Of a stretch of DNA of 40,847 bases, positions 32,577 through 40,141 are shown in pieces. The DNA lies in the NCBI RefSeq assembly GCF_004321985.1, contig NZ_SCQN01000017.1, forward strand, positions 1 through 40,847, in the 5' to 3' direction. The stretch is from Castellaniella sp. (lineage in GTDB: Bacteria; Pseudomonadota; Gammaproteobacteria; Burkholderiales; Burkholderiaceae_B). Positions within the stretch are counted from its first letter, which is position 1; each line of letters starts with the position of its first letter. Under the pieces are notes generated by a model that saw only the letters and a list, made by a program, of their open reading frames with translations, was not told the origin of the DNA and made no database searches. Made by a program: the position numbers and the translations under genes.

Positions 32577-33626
32577 ATGAAGAAACATATCGCCCTTGCT
32601 GCACTGGCCGCCACATTGCTGATGAGCGGTAATGCCATGTCCAAGGAAGAATTGCCGAAGACCCATGTTCAGGTCGTCGGCTACCTGAGCAACGTTCCCG
32701 CCTACCTGCAATTCGAAAAACCGTTCTGGACCGAGACCATTCCTCGACTGTCCGACGGTCGGGTGACGGCGGACATCAAGAGTTTCGATGAAATGGGGCT
32801 GAAGGGGCCCGAGATCCTGCGCCTGATGTCCAATGGCGTCATCGAATTCGGTACCGCCACGCTCTCCTATTTCGCGAGCGACAACCCCGTCAACGAGGCC
32901 GTCGACCTGGCCGGTATGGCGCCCTCCGTCCAGGAGGAGCGCACGATCGTCGACACCTTCAAGCCGGTCTACGAGCGCCGCCTGCTCAAGCAAGGTATCA
33001 GGCTGATGGGCATCGGCACCAACGCGGCACAGGTCATCTTCTGCAACTCGCCCATCAAGGGCCTGGCCGGGCTGAAAGGCAAGAAGGTGCGCACCAGCAG
33101 CCGTACGCAAGCAGACTTCGTCGAAGCCCTGGGGGGATCGAGCGTCAACATGGCGTTTGCTGAAGTCGTGCCGGCACTGCAGACCAAGGTCCTGGATTGT
33201 GCGATCACAGGCTCGCTGTCGGGATTCACCGCCAAATGGTACGAAGTTTCGAACTACCTGCTCGAGCTCCCCATCAACTGGAATCCCATCATCTACGCTG
33301 TCAATCTGAAGGCCTGGGACAAGATCGATCCCAAGGTGCAGGCCTTCATCCAGACGAACATGAGCAAGATGATCGACAGCATCTGGGATGACGCGGCACG
33401 TCAGACACAAGAGGGCTACGACTGCAACACCGGGGCGGCTGCCTGCAAGGCCAAGGTCAAAGGCAAGATGACGCTTGTGGTGCCCACCGACGCCGACAAG
33501 AAACTGCTGGCCAAGCTCACCAAGGACGACGTGGTACCCAAGTGGGCCAAACGCTGCTCGAAGGACTGCGTCGCCGATTTCAACGAGACCATCGGCAAGA
33601 AACTCGGCATCACCGCCAGCAAGTAA
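32577..33626 (+). CDS. TRAP transporter substrate-binding protein, DctP family
   Basis: This 349-residue periplasmic protein has a signal peptide (MKKHIALAALAATLLMSGNA). It is followed by HVQVVGYLSNVPAYLQFEKPFW and the DctP landmarks KVRTSSRTQADFVEALGGSSVNMAFAEVVPALQTKVLDCAITG, where the arginine would bind the ligand carboxylate. ANTLG-like and GNxT motifs of C4-dicarboxylate binders are absent, so the ligand is probably another organic acid. Four cysteines near the C-terminus (DCNTGAAACKAK and RCSKDCVAD) could form periplasmic disulfides, an unusual addition. The ATG follows GGAAGGAG. Two hairpins in the gap to dctQ may keep this message abundant. Confidence 0.93.
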   Translation: MKKHIALAALAATLLMSGNAMSKEELPKTHVQVVGYLSNVPAYLQFEKPFWTETIPRLSDGRVTADIKSFDEMGLKGPEILRLMSNGVIEFGTATLSYFASDNPVNEAVDLAGMAPSVQEERTIVDTFKPVYERRLLKQGIRLMGIGTNAAQVIFCNSPIKGLAGLKGKKVRTSSRTQADFVEALGGSSVNMAFAEVVPALQTKVLDCAITGSLSGFTAKWYEVSNYLLELPINWNPIIYAVNLKAWDKIDPKVQAFIQTNMSKMIDSIWDDAARQTQEGYDCNTGAAACKAKVKGKMTLVVPTDADKKLLAKLTKDDVVPKWAKRCSKDCVADFNETIGKKLGITASK

Positions 33627-33634
33627 TCCTGGCA

Positions 33635-33688
33635 GCAGACGGTGGTCTGCACTCACCGCCCAGGCTGACCTGCACCGGCTTTGCCGGT
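33635..33688 (+). other. Two short stem-loops between dctP and dctQ
   Basis: GCAGAC-GGTG-GTCTGC (33635-33650) and ACCGGC-TTT-GCCGGT (33674-33688) are perfect 6-bp hairpins in the 93-bp gap. Neither has a T-run. Such structures behind binding-protein genes often protect the upstream transcript so that the binding protein exceeds the permease. Confidence 0.45.
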
Positions 33689-33719
33689 CGCGGGCCAGCG
33701 GCACATGAAGGATCCTCAT

Positions 33720-34349
33720 ATGCTGTCCATGGCACCTGTCCCATCAACGAAAGTGCTCGAGCGGATCTGGCACTGGGTCGAAAAACTGTCTCGAATCGCC
33801 GTGTGGGTGGGGGGCGCGCTGATGATCGCGAGCGTCTTCCTGATCTGCATCGACGTGGTGACGCGCAAGTTCTTTGAATTGAGCACCAACGGCTCGAACG
33901 AACTGTCAGGCTACGCGTTCGCCATCAGCACGTCCTGGGCACTGGGTTTCACCATGCTGCAACGGGTCAACGTCCGGGTGGACGTCCTGTACCGTCTGTT
34001 GCCGGTCAGGGTGACGGCGCTGCTTGACTGGCTTGCCGTCGTGGTCATGGGTATTTTCGTCGGCTACCTGAGCTACTACGGGGTGCAGGTGGCGCAAACC
34101 TCCTGGGTGCGCGATGCGGCCGCCAACACCACATTGGGCACTCCGCTGTGGATTCCGCAAAGCCTGTGGGCCGTCGGGCTGCTCTGGATGAGCGTGGTGC
34201 TGGTGCTCATGCTCATCAGAGCCTCGGTCGCTCTGGTGACGGGCAACATCCCGCTGGTGAAGACGCTGGCCGGACAACGCTCCTCGGAAGAAGAGGCCAA
34301 GGAAGAAGCAGAGGCCGGTGAGCGCCTCGTCAAGGGAGACGCAGCATGA
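33720..34349 (+). CDS. TRAP transporter small permease, DctQ family
   Basis: This 209-residue inner-membrane protein has four helices: GGALMIASVFLICIDVVTRKFF, SGYAFAISTSWALGFTML, LLDWLAVVVMGIFVGYLSYYG and SLWAVGLLWMSVVLVLMLI. It pairs with DctM and passes substrate from the DctP protein by sodium symport. I chose the ATG at 33720 with GAAGGA seven bases upstream; an ATG at 33681 would add 13 residues. A charged Glu/Lys tail ends the protein. The 3' end overlaps dctM by four bases. Confidence 0.92.
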   Translation: MLSMAPVPSTKVLERIWHWVEKLSRIAVWVGGALMIASVFLICIDVVTRKFFELSTNGSNELSGYAFAISTSWALGFTMLQRVNVRVDVLYRLLPVRVTALLDWLAVVVMGIFVGYLSYYGVQVAQTSWVRDAAANTTLGTPLWIPQSLWAVGLLWMSVVLVLMLIRASVALVTGNIPLVKTLAGQRSSEEEAKEEAEAGERLVKGDAA

Positions 34350-35635
34350 TCGCGACTATGCTGATTGCCCTGCTGGTTCTCATCGGCCTGAGCATCCCGG
34401 TCGGAGCCGCCCTCGGGGTGCTGGGCCTGATCGGCGACAAACTTTTTTCCATGTTGCCACTCTCCCGTGCCATCGGCGAGATCTCCTGGAACACCAGCAA
34501 TGAATTTCTGCTGGTGGCCATTCCGCTGTTCATCCTGCTGGGCGAGATCCTGCTGCGCACTGGTTTCGCCGAGCGCATGTACGATGCCATGACCCTGTGG
34601 CTGTCGTGGTTGCCGGGGGGCCTGATGCACGCAAACATCGGGGCCTGTGCACTATTCGCAGCCACTTCCGGCTCCAGTGTCGCCACCGCGGCGACCGTGG
34701 GCACTGTGGCCCTGCCGCAAATCAAGCGACATGGCTACAACGAGTCGCTGTTTCTTGGCAGTATCGCGGCGGGCGGCACCTTGGGCATCCTCATCCCGCC
34801 CTCCATCAATCTGATCCTCTATGGCGTCCTGACCAACACCTCGGTTCCCCAGCTCTACCTGGCCGGTTTCATCCCAGGGATACTGCTTGCCGCCCTGTTC
34901 ATGCTCACCATCGGGATCGCCTGCTCGCTTCGTCCCGCCTGGGGCGGCCATCGCGTCAAAGCCAGCTGGCGGAGGCGTTTCCGCAGCCTGGTCGACCTGT
35001 TGCCGCCGCTGGGCTTGTTTCTTCTGGTGGTCGGGTCCATCTATGCCGGACTGGCCACCGCCACCGAAGCAGCTGCGCTAGGGGTGTTGGGGGCGCTGGT
35101 CCTAGCTGCGTTTTCGCGGCGTCTGACGCTGTCGATGCTGCGCGATTCCGTCGAAGGGACCATGCGCACCACAGCCATGATCATGCTGATCGTGATCGGC
35201 GCCGCGTTCCTCAGCTTCGTCATGTCGTCCACGGGGTTGACCGACTCGTTGACCAACGCGGTCATCGCGCTACACCTGTCCCAGGGCTGGATGCTGCTGA
35301 TCGTCGTGATTTTTTATCTGATTCTGGGCTGCCTGATGGAAACCCTGTCGATGATGATCACGACCATTCCGATCATCGCCCCCATCATGATCGCCATGGG
35401 GTTCGATCCTGTGTGGCTGGGCATCGTCATCATCGTGCTGGTCGAAACGGCGCTCATCACACCCCCCGTGGGGATGAACCTGTTCGTGGTGCATAGCTTG
35501 CGCGAAACGGGCTCGATGAACGATGTGATCGTGGGCAGTCTGCCGTTTGTCATCGCATTGCTTGTGATCATCGGCCTGCTGGCCCTCTTTCCGTCGATCG
35601 CGATGTGGCTGCCCCACATGGTCAACGTGAGCTGA
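34346..35635 (+). CDS. TRAP transporter large permease, DctM family
   Basis: This 429-residue inner-membrane permease would form the sodium-coupled channel of the TRAP system. About 12 helices are visible. Family landmarks include LFILLGEILLRTGFAERMYDAM, ATSGSSVATAATVGTVALPQIKRHGYNESLFLGSIAAGGTLGILIPPSINLILYG, and IIVLVETALITPPVGMNLFVVHSL near the end. It overlaps dctQ by four bases. The complete DctP-DctQ-DctM set serves the surrounding amidase/DUF2848 operon. Confidence 0.95.
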   Translation: MIATMLIALLVLIGLSIPVGAALGVLGLIGDKLFSMLPLSRAIGEISWNTSNEFLLVAIPLFILLGEILLRTGFAERMYDAMTLWLSWLPGGLMHANIGACALFAATSGSSVATAATVGTVALPQIKRHGYNESLFLGSIAAGGTLGILIPPSINLILYGVLTNTSVPQLYLAGFIPGILLAALFMLTIGIACSLRPAWGGHRVKASWRRRFRSLVDLLPPLGLFLLVVGSIYAGLATATEAAALGVLGALVLAAFSRRLTLSMLRDSVEGTMRTTAMIMLIVIGAAFLSFVMSSTGLTDSLTNAVIALHLSQGWMLLIVVIFYLILGCLMETLSMMITTIPIIAPIMIAMGFDPVWLGIVIIVLVETALITPPVGMNLFVVHSLRETGSMNDVIVGSLPFVIALLVIIGLLALFPSIAMWLPHMVNVS

Positions 35636-35674
35636 CGTCGCTTTTCCCCTTAACCTTCATCCCGGAACATTGCC

Positions 35675-36361
35675 ATGATTCTTTCCTTCACTCTTGATGC
35701 AAACGGATCATCGACGCCGATCACCACCGATATCCACACCCTGATCATCGCTGGCTGGTCGGGCAGAGATACCGCAGCCATCGAACACCACATCAAAGAA
35801 CTGGCGGAACTCGGCATCAAACCGCCGAGCGCACTCCCGCTTTACTATCGGGTTTCGCCCCATCAATTGACGCAGGACTCGCAGATCCAGGTGGTGGGGG
35901 ATTCGACCTCGGGCGAAGTCGAGGCGTTCATTTTCCCGATCGACGGGGAGCTCTACGTTACCGTGGCATCTGACCATACCGACCGCAAGCTCGAGGCCTA
36001 TAGCATCGCGCTGTCCAAGCAAATCTGCTCCAAACCCATAGGCGGCGCGGCATGGCGCATGGCAGACGTCCAGGACCACTGGGACGATCTCGTGCTTCGC
36101 TCCTACATCGAAGAGGGTGGCCATCAGGTACTGTACCAAGAGGGGTCGCTCGCATCGCTGCGCTCACCGGGCAACTTGATTGCCGGCCTGACGGCGGGCG
36201 CAACCACACTGCCTGATCACACGGCCATGTCCTGCGGCACGGTCGGAGCGATCGGCGGCATCCGGCCGTCGGCCTCTTTTTCCATGGAGCTCTTTGATCC
36301 CAGGTTGAATCGCTGCCTCAGCCACCATTACCGGATCCAGTGCCTGCCTGAAATCGCCTGA
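35675..36361 (+). CDS. DUF2848 family protein (FAH-like fold)
   Basis: This 228-residue cytoplasmic protein of the DUF2848 family is distantly related to fumarylacetoacetate hydrolases. TLIIAGWSGRDTAAIEHHIKELAELGI, PLYYRVSPHQLTQDSQIQVVG, FIFPIDGELYVTVASDHTDRKLEAYSIALSKQICSKP and VLYQEGSLASLRSP are the family blocks. It lies 39 bp after dctM. Members are often found beside amidases and TRAP or ABC transporters and are presumed to handle a product of the imported compound. The reaction is not known. Confidence 0.88.
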   Translation: MILSFTLDANGSSTPITTDIHTLIIAGWSGRDTAAIEHHIKELAELGIKPPSALPLYYRVSPHQLTQDSQIQVVGDSTSGEVEAFIFPIDGELYVTVASDHTDRKLEAYSIALSKQICSKPIGGAAWRMADVQDHWDDLVLRSYIEEGGHQVLYQEGSLASLRSPGNLIAGLTAGATTLPDHTAMSCGTVGAIGGIRPSASFSMELFDPRLNRCLSHHYRIQCLPEIA

Positions 36362-36405
36362 GCCCCAGGGCCTGTTCACACCACATGACACGGAATGTCG
36401 GCAAC

Positions 36406-37386
36406 ATGAAATACCAACATCTGGGGCGCTCAGGGCTGGAAGTCTCGCGCCTGTGTCTCGGCTGCCTGAGTTTCGGCATGCCCTCGAAATCCCACCCCTG
36501 GACACTCAACGAAGAACAGAGCCGTCCCATCATCCGGCAGGCCATCGAATCGGGCATCAATTTTTTCGATACTGCCAACGTCTACTCGGCGGGAGGCAGC
36601 GAACAGATCCTGGGCAAGGCGCTGCGCGATTTCGCACGTCGCGACGAAGTCGTCATCGCTACCAAGGTCTACAACCGAATGCGCGAGGGTCCCAACGGCG
36701 CTGGGCTGTCACGCAAAGCCATTATGTCGGAGATCGATGCCAGTCTGAGCCGCCTGGGAACCGATTATGTGGATCTCTACCAGATCCACCGCTGGGATCC
36801 GGACACCCCGATCGAAGAAACGCTGGAGGCACTGCACGACGTCGTAAAGTCGGGGAAGGCACGTTACCTGGGCGCTTCATCCATGTTCGCCTGGCAGCTC
36901 TGCAAGGCGCTCTACCTGGCTCGCGAGCACAACTGGACGCGGTTCATCTCGATGCAGAACCATCTCAACCTGCTCTACCGCGAAGAAGAACGCGAAATGC
37001 TGGGCCTGTGCCTCTCTGAAGAGGTGGGCGTCGTGCCGTGGAGTCCCCTTGCGCGCGGCAGGCTGGCCCGTCCCTGGGGCGACAAGGCCACGCCACGGGC
37101 GACACAGGATGCTTACGGTGAGGTGTTGTACGCGGCCACCGAGGCGTCGGATCGCAAGGTGGTCGACACGCTCGAACAGGTGGCCACCGAGCGCGGCATC
37201 CCACAGGCCCAGGTGGCCCTGGCGTGGCTGCTACATAAGTCGGGGGTCGTGGCTCCCATCGTGGGGGCATCCAAAATCGGACATCTGACCGACGCGATCG
37301 CCGCGCTCGAAGTGACGCTCGACGAACAGGAGATCGCTCGGCTGGAAGCGCCCTATGTTCCTCATCCTCTGAGCGGACTGGCCTGA
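36406..37386 (+). CDS. Aldo/keto reductase
   Basis: This 326-residue NADPH-dependent oxidoreductase starts at the conserved MKYQHLGRSGLEVSRLCLGCLSFG. The catalytic tetrad is complete: Asp55 and Tyr60 (FFDTANVYSAGGSE), Lys87 (IATKVYN) and His128 (LYQIHRWDPDTPIEETL). VVPWSPLARGRLARPWGDK and the cofactor segment VVAPIVGASKIGHLTDAIAALE follow. An in-frame ATG seven codons upstream was set aside. It ends the amidase-TRAP-DUF2848 operon and could reduce an aldehyde released in that pathway. It is only distantly related to the reductase at 29.2 kb. Confidence 0.92.
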   Translation: MKYQHLGRSGLEVSRLCLGCLSFGMPSKSHPWTLNEEQSRPIIRQAIESGINFFDTANVYSAGGSEQILGKALRDFARRDEVVIATKVYNRMREGPNGAGLSRKAIMSEIDASLSRLGTDYVDLYQIHRWDPDTPIEETLEALHDVVKSGKARYLGASSMFAWQLCKALYLAREHNWTRFISMQNHLNLLYREEEREMLGLCLSEEVGVVPWSPLARGRLARPWGDKATPRATQDAYGEVLYAATEASDRKVVDTLEQVATERGIPQAQVALAWLLHKSGVVAPIVGASKIGHLTDAIAALEVTLDEQEIARLEAPYVPHPLSGLA

Positions 37387-37390
37387 CTTT

Positions 37391-37525
37391 GAAAACGGGG
37401 GGATTACCCTTGATGTGATGATCGTCATGTTGGGTGGCGGTACGAAAGCTACACAGAATCGTGATGTCAAGCGGGCTAAGGAATTGGCACGCGCCCTCCG
37501 AAACAATCGGGAGAACCCGTCATGA
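37391..37525 (+). pseudogene. C-terminal remnant of a RelE/HigB-type toxin gene
   Basis: The frame ending at 37525 reads IVMLGGGTKATQNRDVKRAKELAR, the typical C-terminus of the addiction-module killer family (LLGGGTK-x-Q-x-DI-x-x-A). Only about 40 residues remain; the N-terminal two thirds are gone, replaced by the end of the aldo/keto reductase gene. Its stop overlaps the next ATG (ATGA), the normal toxin-antitoxin gene arrangement. Confidence 0.65.
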
Positions 37526-37656
37526 GCACTATCCAAATTTCTGATTGGGGGTTTGGCTTGTTGTTCAGCCTGAACATACCGTTGACGCTCATGCATAACC
37601 CCCCTCACCTTGAATCGCCCCAGGATTGGCGGGGGCTCCAAGCCTTGAGAGAATAG
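37522..37656 (+). pseudogene. Remnant of the partner antitoxin gene
   Basis: The ATG overlaps the stop of the toxin remnant. The product starts MSTIQISDWGFG, like the N-terminus of the matching antitoxins, but stops after 44 residues without an HTH domain. It is probably a broken antitoxin and may not be expressed. Confidence 0.4.
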
Positions 37657-37737
37657 TTGACGCCGACCAGGCAGGCGGCGAGCATCGGCCACATGATGGC
37701 GCTAACCTGGCACTTCTGATGGCCGCCGTGCTACGGT

Positions 37738-37788
37738 GAGAGTCCGTGCGGGTGGACGCCGGTCAGCAGATCGGGAAGCAAACCTCTC
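37738..37788 (+). other. Possible structured leader of the TrhA gene
   Basis: GAGA (37738-37741) can pair with TCTC (37785-37788). This would enclose GTCC/GGAC (37742-37757) and CCG/CGG (37759-37774) hairpins, a small three-way junction ending 15 bases before the start codon. The stems are short and could be chance. It matches no riboswitch class that I know. Confidence 0.2.
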
Positions 37789-37803
37789 CGGGGGGCAGGC
37801 CAG

Positions 37804-38418
37804 ATGGTATACGGTGAGCGTTTCAACAGCATTTCTCACCTGGTCGGTGCGGTGTTGGCCGTCATTGGCATGGTGTTGCTTATCGTATTGGGGGCGCGGG
37901 CCGGTGACCCCTGGAAGGTCGTCAGTTTCAGCGTCTATGGCACCATGCTGCTGTGCCTGTATCTGGCTTCCACGCTTTATCACAGCCTCCAGGGTCGAGC
38001 CCGCCGGGTCTGGTGCAAGTTCGACCACTGCTCCATTTACTTGTTGATCGCCGGCAGCTATACCCCATTCACGCTGGTCAGTTTGCGCGGTCCGTGGGGC
38101 TGGTCGTTGTTCGGTACGGTCTGGGGACTCGCGCTGGTTGGCATCATCCAGGAAATCTGGATCGCTCACGGCAAACGGCTCTTGTCGCTGGCGCTGTATG
38201 TCCTCATGGGCTGGTTGGCGGCCATCGCAGCACCGCCCTTGCTGCAGGCGCTGGGCCGGGGCTTTCTGTGGCTCGCCGGCGGCGGCGTGGTGTATACCGC
38301 CGGGATTCTCTTTTATATGAATGACCATCGCTGGCGGCACGCGCATGGCATCTGGCATCTATTCGTACTGGTTGCAAGCGCCCTGCAGTACGTAGCCGTG
38401 CTCGGCTACGTAGCCTGA
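37804..38418 (+). CDS. trhA: Hemolysin III / TrhA family membrane homeostasis protein
   Basis: This 204-residue inner-membrane protein of the PAQR/HlyIII family has seven helices. The family pattern is intact: ERFNSISHLVGAVLAVIGM at the N-terminus, STLYHSLQGRARRVWCKFDHCSIYLLIAGSYTPFTLV in the middle with metal-binding His and Asp, and a final HAHGIWHLFVLVASALQYVA with two histidines. These residues form the zinc hydrolase-like site of PAQR proteins. Bacterial members tune membrane lipid energetics rather than lyse cells. The gene stands alone between toxin remnants and mobile-element debris. Confidence 0.93.
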   Translation: MVYGERFNSISHLVGAVLAVIGMVLLIVLGARAGDPWKVVSFSVYGTMLLCLYLASTLYHSLQGRARRVWCKFDHCSIYLLIAGSYTPFTLVSLRGPWGWSLFGTVWGLALVGIIQEIWIAHGKRLLSLALYVLMGWLAAIAAPPLLQALGRGFLWLAGGGVVYTAGILFYMNDHRWRHAHGIWHLFVLVASALQYVAVLGYVA

Positions 38419-38681
38419 GCGCGCTCTCGACTCGCGCGGGCGAAGAACGCGGCGAGCCTCTTGCGTGCATTGGCGCGCAGATCGGCCCAGAATAGGGCGA
38501 TGTTGAATACGTGATAGTTGCCTGTATCGCACATGCCGCCGTCATCAAAGAGGCCAGTTGGCAGTGGTGTCGGGGTCACGAGCGTGTAGCCATCTTCGGT
38601 GCGGGCGCTAACGAGATGCGGCATCACGCGCGAAAAATACGTGCCTGCCAGGGTACACGAACTCATGGGGTTCGGATTCAT
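38406..38681 (-). CDS. Orphan small protein of unknown function
   Basis: I do not recognise this ORF. The ATG at 38681 gives a 91-residue product: MNPNPMSSCTLAGTYFSRV, then a central segment with TPTPLPTGLFDDGGMCDTGN and a C-terminal helix with LFWADLRANARKRLAAFFARA. In-frame codons continue upstream as GKRLIILLAGDDI and could start at a TTG (38699). Its start overlaps the stop of another small ORF (ATGA), which suggests a real coupled pair or one gene broken by a frameshift. The 3' end overlaps trhA by 13 bp. It lies in a zone of mobile-element debris. Confidence 0.4.
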   Translation of the reverse strand: MNPNPMSSCTLAGTYFSRVMPHLVSARTEDGYTLVTPTPLPTGLFDDGGMCDTGNYHVFNIALFWADLRANARKRLAAFFARASRERAQAT

Positions 38682-38839
38682 GATGTCGTCCCCCGCCAAA
38701 AGAATGATGAGCCGCTTGCCAGACGGGGTTTCAGGCCGTCGGCGATGAGGTCAGCGAGTTTTTCAGCTTCCTTCCACCTGGTCGTGCGGCGCGTGGCGTC
38801 GAAGTCGTGGGTATGAACTAAAGCGCGCAGCACTGGCAT
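38678..38839 (-). CDS. Orphan 53-residue ORF, possible gene fragment
   Basis: The product begins MPVLRALVHTHDFDATRRTT and continues with a helical RWKEAEKLADLIADGLKPRL segment. It was not recognised. It overlaps the next small ORF by ATGA. It starts about 40 bp from the IS-type repeat relic, so it may be what is left of a larger operon cut by a past insertion. Confidence 0.35.
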   Translation of the reverse strand: MPVLRALVHTHDFDATRRTTRWKEAEKLADLIADGLKPRLASGSSFFWRGTTS

Positions 38840-38880
38840 TGGCTGTCCGGGCCCCTAGTGGGCGGTTGGAAACGGCTTTG

Positions 38881-38937
38881 CCGTGTTAAAGCATACAGTG
38901 GCCGAACGTCACGAATTAAAGCATAAGCTGTCCGAAG
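38881..38937. repeat. Relic of IS-type multiple terminal repeats (copy B)
   Basis: On the minus strand the order is CGGACAGCTTATGCTTTAAT, then CGGCCACTGTATGCTTTAAC, the same blocks and orientation as copy A near 2.25 kb, but with 30 rather than 23 bp between the TATGCTT units. No transposase of the expected IS21-like type is adjacent. The surrounding 38840-39056 stretch holds no other recognisable gene. Confidence 0.5.
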
Positions 38938-39056
38938 GTTCAGGCATGAAATTTTCCTGTTAGATGAAGGGCGTTTTTGGGTTCGACCTATGAAGCGCCT
39001 GGTTGGATCGTCTTGCCAGGCGGATGTCTCCCGCCAAGTGGCCCTAAAAACTCAGC

Positions 39057-39622
39057 CTACTTCATGAATTCGCCGAAGGAGTTCTCTTCGACCTCGTTGG
39101 TGGTCACCGGCGCCAGTCCCTGTTCCAGATTGGAGAGGATGTCGATGAGTTTTTCGCTATCGATCAGCTTGATGGGCGGCGCTCCGCCCCGATTTGCTTC
39201 ACGACGTGCCTCGGCTATAAACGTGCCTGTGGTGATGATGATGCCTTTGCCTGCCCGCCCGACCATCGCTCCCTGGAAACTGGGAAGATTGCAACCCAGC
39301 ATCTGAAAATCTCGTGGGCTTGTCTGTAGGTCAAGGTAGTGGTGCGCCCGCGCTCCGTCAGGCTCCAGACGCCGCGCTGGGATGAGTCCAGCAGGCCCTC
39401 TCGGGGGAGATAGAACCTTGCCCATGCTGCCTGGTTTTTGAAGTTGGGCTATCCGGAGGATGTCAGTCCGTTCAGCACGTCGTTGGAGATATGCTTGTCG
39501 GCTGCAATTTGCTCGGTGACTTCCTCTGGCGATCCTGATCCGCCAGGCTTGCTCAGCGCATCAAACAGCGGCCCGAACCAACTGACGAATTGAGTCTCCC
39601 CGGCCCGAGTGTGATCGCCCAT
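39057..39622 (-). pseudogene. mrr: Broken mrr-type restriction endonuclease gene
   Basis: The N-terminal part starts at ATG 39622 (MGDHTRAGETQFVSWFGPLFDAL) and matches the Mrr N-terminal winged-helix domain. It is interrupted by an in-frame TAG at 39449-39451, where related proteins have Gln after PSG. The same frame continues NQAAWARFYLPREGLLDSS and RGVWSLTERGRTTTLTYRQA, then is lost near 39310. The C-terminal part resumes in another frame as FQGAMVGRAGKGIIITTGTFIAEARREAN and ends DILSNLEQGLAP. The catalytic middle (PD-D/ExK region) is missing. The gene is therefore dead through a stop codon, a frame change and a deletion. Intact Mrr cleaves foreign methylated DNA. Confidence 0.8.
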
Positions 39623-39826
39623 CGCGTGTCCCCATATCCTGATCTGATCATGATCGCATTTGATTACTTTTAAGTCTTTGGTCAAGTTCGGCCCTTGATC
39701 GGAGCCTACGGCTTCCGGTGTCGGATTGGGGCAGATATGATAGGTAGGTGAATTCGGCCGGAGCCACTATGAACGATTGTAATGACCCAGTGAAAATCTG
39801 CTCAGGTGATAATCGAGGAAATCACC

Positions 39827-40141
39827 ATGAGTACAACGATGGAAGACGAGATCAAACGCTGGATGGCCAAGCGCAAAAGCGCTTTGGTGCTAGACATCAT
39901 CCAGGGCAAGACCACGGTATCGGAGGCAAGTCGCTCCTACGACCTGGGTCCCTCGGAGGTTGAGAACTGGATCGACGACGCCAAGCGGGGCATGGAGAAT
40001 GCCCTTCGGGCCAAGCCAGAAGATATCCGAGAGCAGTACGAACGTCAGCTCAAGGATCTTCAAGAGGCTTACGGTGAAGCGATGTTGGAGCTGCGTGCCA
40101 GAAAAAAATTGCAGTCCCTGTTGGGCGAGGAAGAGAAATGA
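39827..40141 (+). CDS. IS3-family transposase OrfA
   Basis: This is a 104-residue DNA-binding subunit. An HTH of the transposase_8 type lies at about 15-50 (RKSALVLDIIQGKTTVSEASRSYDLGPSEVENWIDDAKRG), followed by a coiled coil / leucine zipper (EQYERQLKDLQEAYGEAMLELRARKKLQSLL) for multimerisation with OrfAB. The ATG at 39827 is chosen over an upstream in-frame start because the family begins MSTTMEDEI. Its stop overlaps the orfB start (ATGA), and an A7 run lies 30 bp upstream of the overlap. Confidence 0.9.
   Translation: MSTTMEDEIKRWMAKRKSALVLDIIQGKTTVSEASRSYDLGPSEVENWIDDAKRGMENALRAKPEDIREQYERQLKDLQEAYGEAMLELRARKKLQSLLGEEEK
40102..40108 (+). other. A7 slippery site for programmed -1 frameshift
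   Basis: Seven A residues occur in the OrfA zipper codons AGA-AAA-AAA. OrfB lies in the -1 frame relative to OrfA, and that frame is open from this run to the orfB ATG. Slippage here would make the OrfAB fusion transposase typical of IS3 elements. Confidence 0.65.

Noticed and set aside
37231-37692. 153-residue minus-strand open frame over the toxin remnants
   Set aside because: It overlaps the 3' end of the aldo/keto reductase and the plus-strand toxin remnant and shows no motif of its own.
37738-37788. Riboswitch before trhA
   Set aside because: Stems are only 3-4 bp and no known riboswitch consensus fits; listed only as a weak structural possibility.
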